6,585 nt of DNA, taken from NCBI GenBank assembly GCA_903854305.1, contig CAINWC010000265.1:1-6585 (forward strand), given 5' to 3'. The notes below the pieces were generated by a model. The model worked only from the letters and a program-made list of their open reading frames with translations, was not told the origin of the DNA and searched no databases. The translations under genes were made by a program, and so were the position numbers. The first letter of the stretch is position 1; each line of letters opens with the position of its first letter. This DNA is from an uncultured Pseudomonadota bacterium. GTDB lineage: Bacteria > Pseudomonadota > Gammaproteobacteria > Burkholderiales > Methylophilaceae. Shown in pieces: positions 6,077-6,585 of this stretch.

Positions 6077-6585
6077 TATGGCAAACCAACTGGGATACTG
6101 CCCATGATCAACCCCGGAGTATCGCTTTCACCTACACCTGGGGTTGGTGTGCCGGGTAGCATGGTCAAAATACGGTCCATATTATGACGCGCATCCCAGA
6201 ATGAATTATCTAGCCTTAATGATTGTTGATACGCTGTTTTGGCTTGGTGGAATAAATACTCAGCTTCATCACGCACGGTCATATTTGCACCGTTAATCGC
6301 TAAGCCGCGTCTAAAGAAAATATTGCCTAAATTATATTGAATGGCTGCTTTTTGAGGCGTGTTTGCAGAGTTAAGTGCTTTGTTAAATAGCAAAGTTGCT
6401 TCTTTATAGCGCTCGTTTTTAGCCAGCCAAAATGCGGTTGAGAACTTGGCTTCAAAGCTTTGTAAATCTGTTTTTGGAGGTAAGCCGGCGCTTACCGCAG
6501 CATTAAAAGCATTGATTTGTTTAATCCGCGTATATAAATACACAGTGTTAACTGCGGCAATGATGGCAATAATAATCAGTAGCCA
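6076..6585 (-). CDS. mxaK: MxaK-like membrane-anchored TPR protein, 5' partial
   Basis: The frame is open to the window edge, giving at least 169 residues. A GTG at 6543 is not the true start, because the 14 codons upstream of it are in frame and encode the core of a membrane helix (WLLIIIAIIAAVNTV). The visible part is one membrane anchor, then a TPR-like helical domain: helix pairs around 45-94 (with YNLGN at 84-88) and around 105-140 (with the repeat-like end SLRLDNSFWDARHNMDRI), then a Pro/Gly-rich tail. The helical domain is probably periplasmic. This order followed by a von Willebrand A gene matches the mxaK-mxaL end of methanol dehydrogenase maturation clusters; a BatC/BatE-like TPR protein is the alternative. 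The stop TAA shares its last base with the next ATG. More operon genes are expected to the right of the window. Confidence 0.65.
   Translation of the reverse strand, partial: WLLIIIAIIAAVNTVYLYTRIKQINAFNAAVSAGLPPKTDLQSFEAKFSTAFWLAKNERYKEATLLFNKALNSANTPQKAAIQYNLGNIFFRRGLAINGANMTVRDEAEYLFHQAKTAYQQSLRLDNSFWDARHNMDRILTMLPGTPTPGVGESDTPGLIMGSIPVGLP

Overview
This 6585-base window looks like part of the chromosome of a Gram-negative betaproteobacterium, most likely a methylotroph of the Methylotenera/Methylophilaceae kind. That is inference. It rests on a mxaK-mxaL-like gene pair (maturation factors of methanol dehydrogenase) at the right end, on proteobacterial ygfZ and ygfX genes in the middle, and on moderate to low GC. 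No rRNA, tRNA, CRISPR array, transposase or integrase is visible.

Left part (1-2072): a 126-base leader with a candidate promoter between two 8-base inverted-repeat arms is followed by one plus-strand gene (127-1842). It encodes a 571-residue protein that I do not recognise, and it is the most unusual item here. By hand count its first third is about 51% GC and its last two thirds about 39% GC, with the change near a glycine-rich linker. The low-GC part carries two diverged copies of a helical module, and the protein has no cysteine. Together these suggest a modular, perhaps exported, protein with an exchanged C-terminal part. No function can be assigned from sequence alone. A 230-base convergent spacer with only weak hairpins follows.

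Middle part (2073-5036): on the minus strand, ygfZ (folate-dependent protein linked to Fe-S enzyme upkeep) is followed 19 bases later by a GAF-PAS-GGDEF diguanylate cyclase with intact catalytic and product-inhibition motifs. The two are probably co-transcribed. Divergent from ygfZ, across only 41 bases once the better ygfZ start is used, is a small two-helix membrane protein of the YgfX family. The sdhE gene that partners ygfX in enterobacteria is not beside it.

Right part (5063-6585): two minus-strand genes overlap by one base (TAATG). The upstream one, cut by the window edge, is a membrane-anchored TPR-like protein resembling MxaK. The downstream one is a membrane-anchored von Willebrand A protein resembling MxaL. 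They appear to be the 3' end of an operon entering from the right, and they meet ygfX tail to tail.
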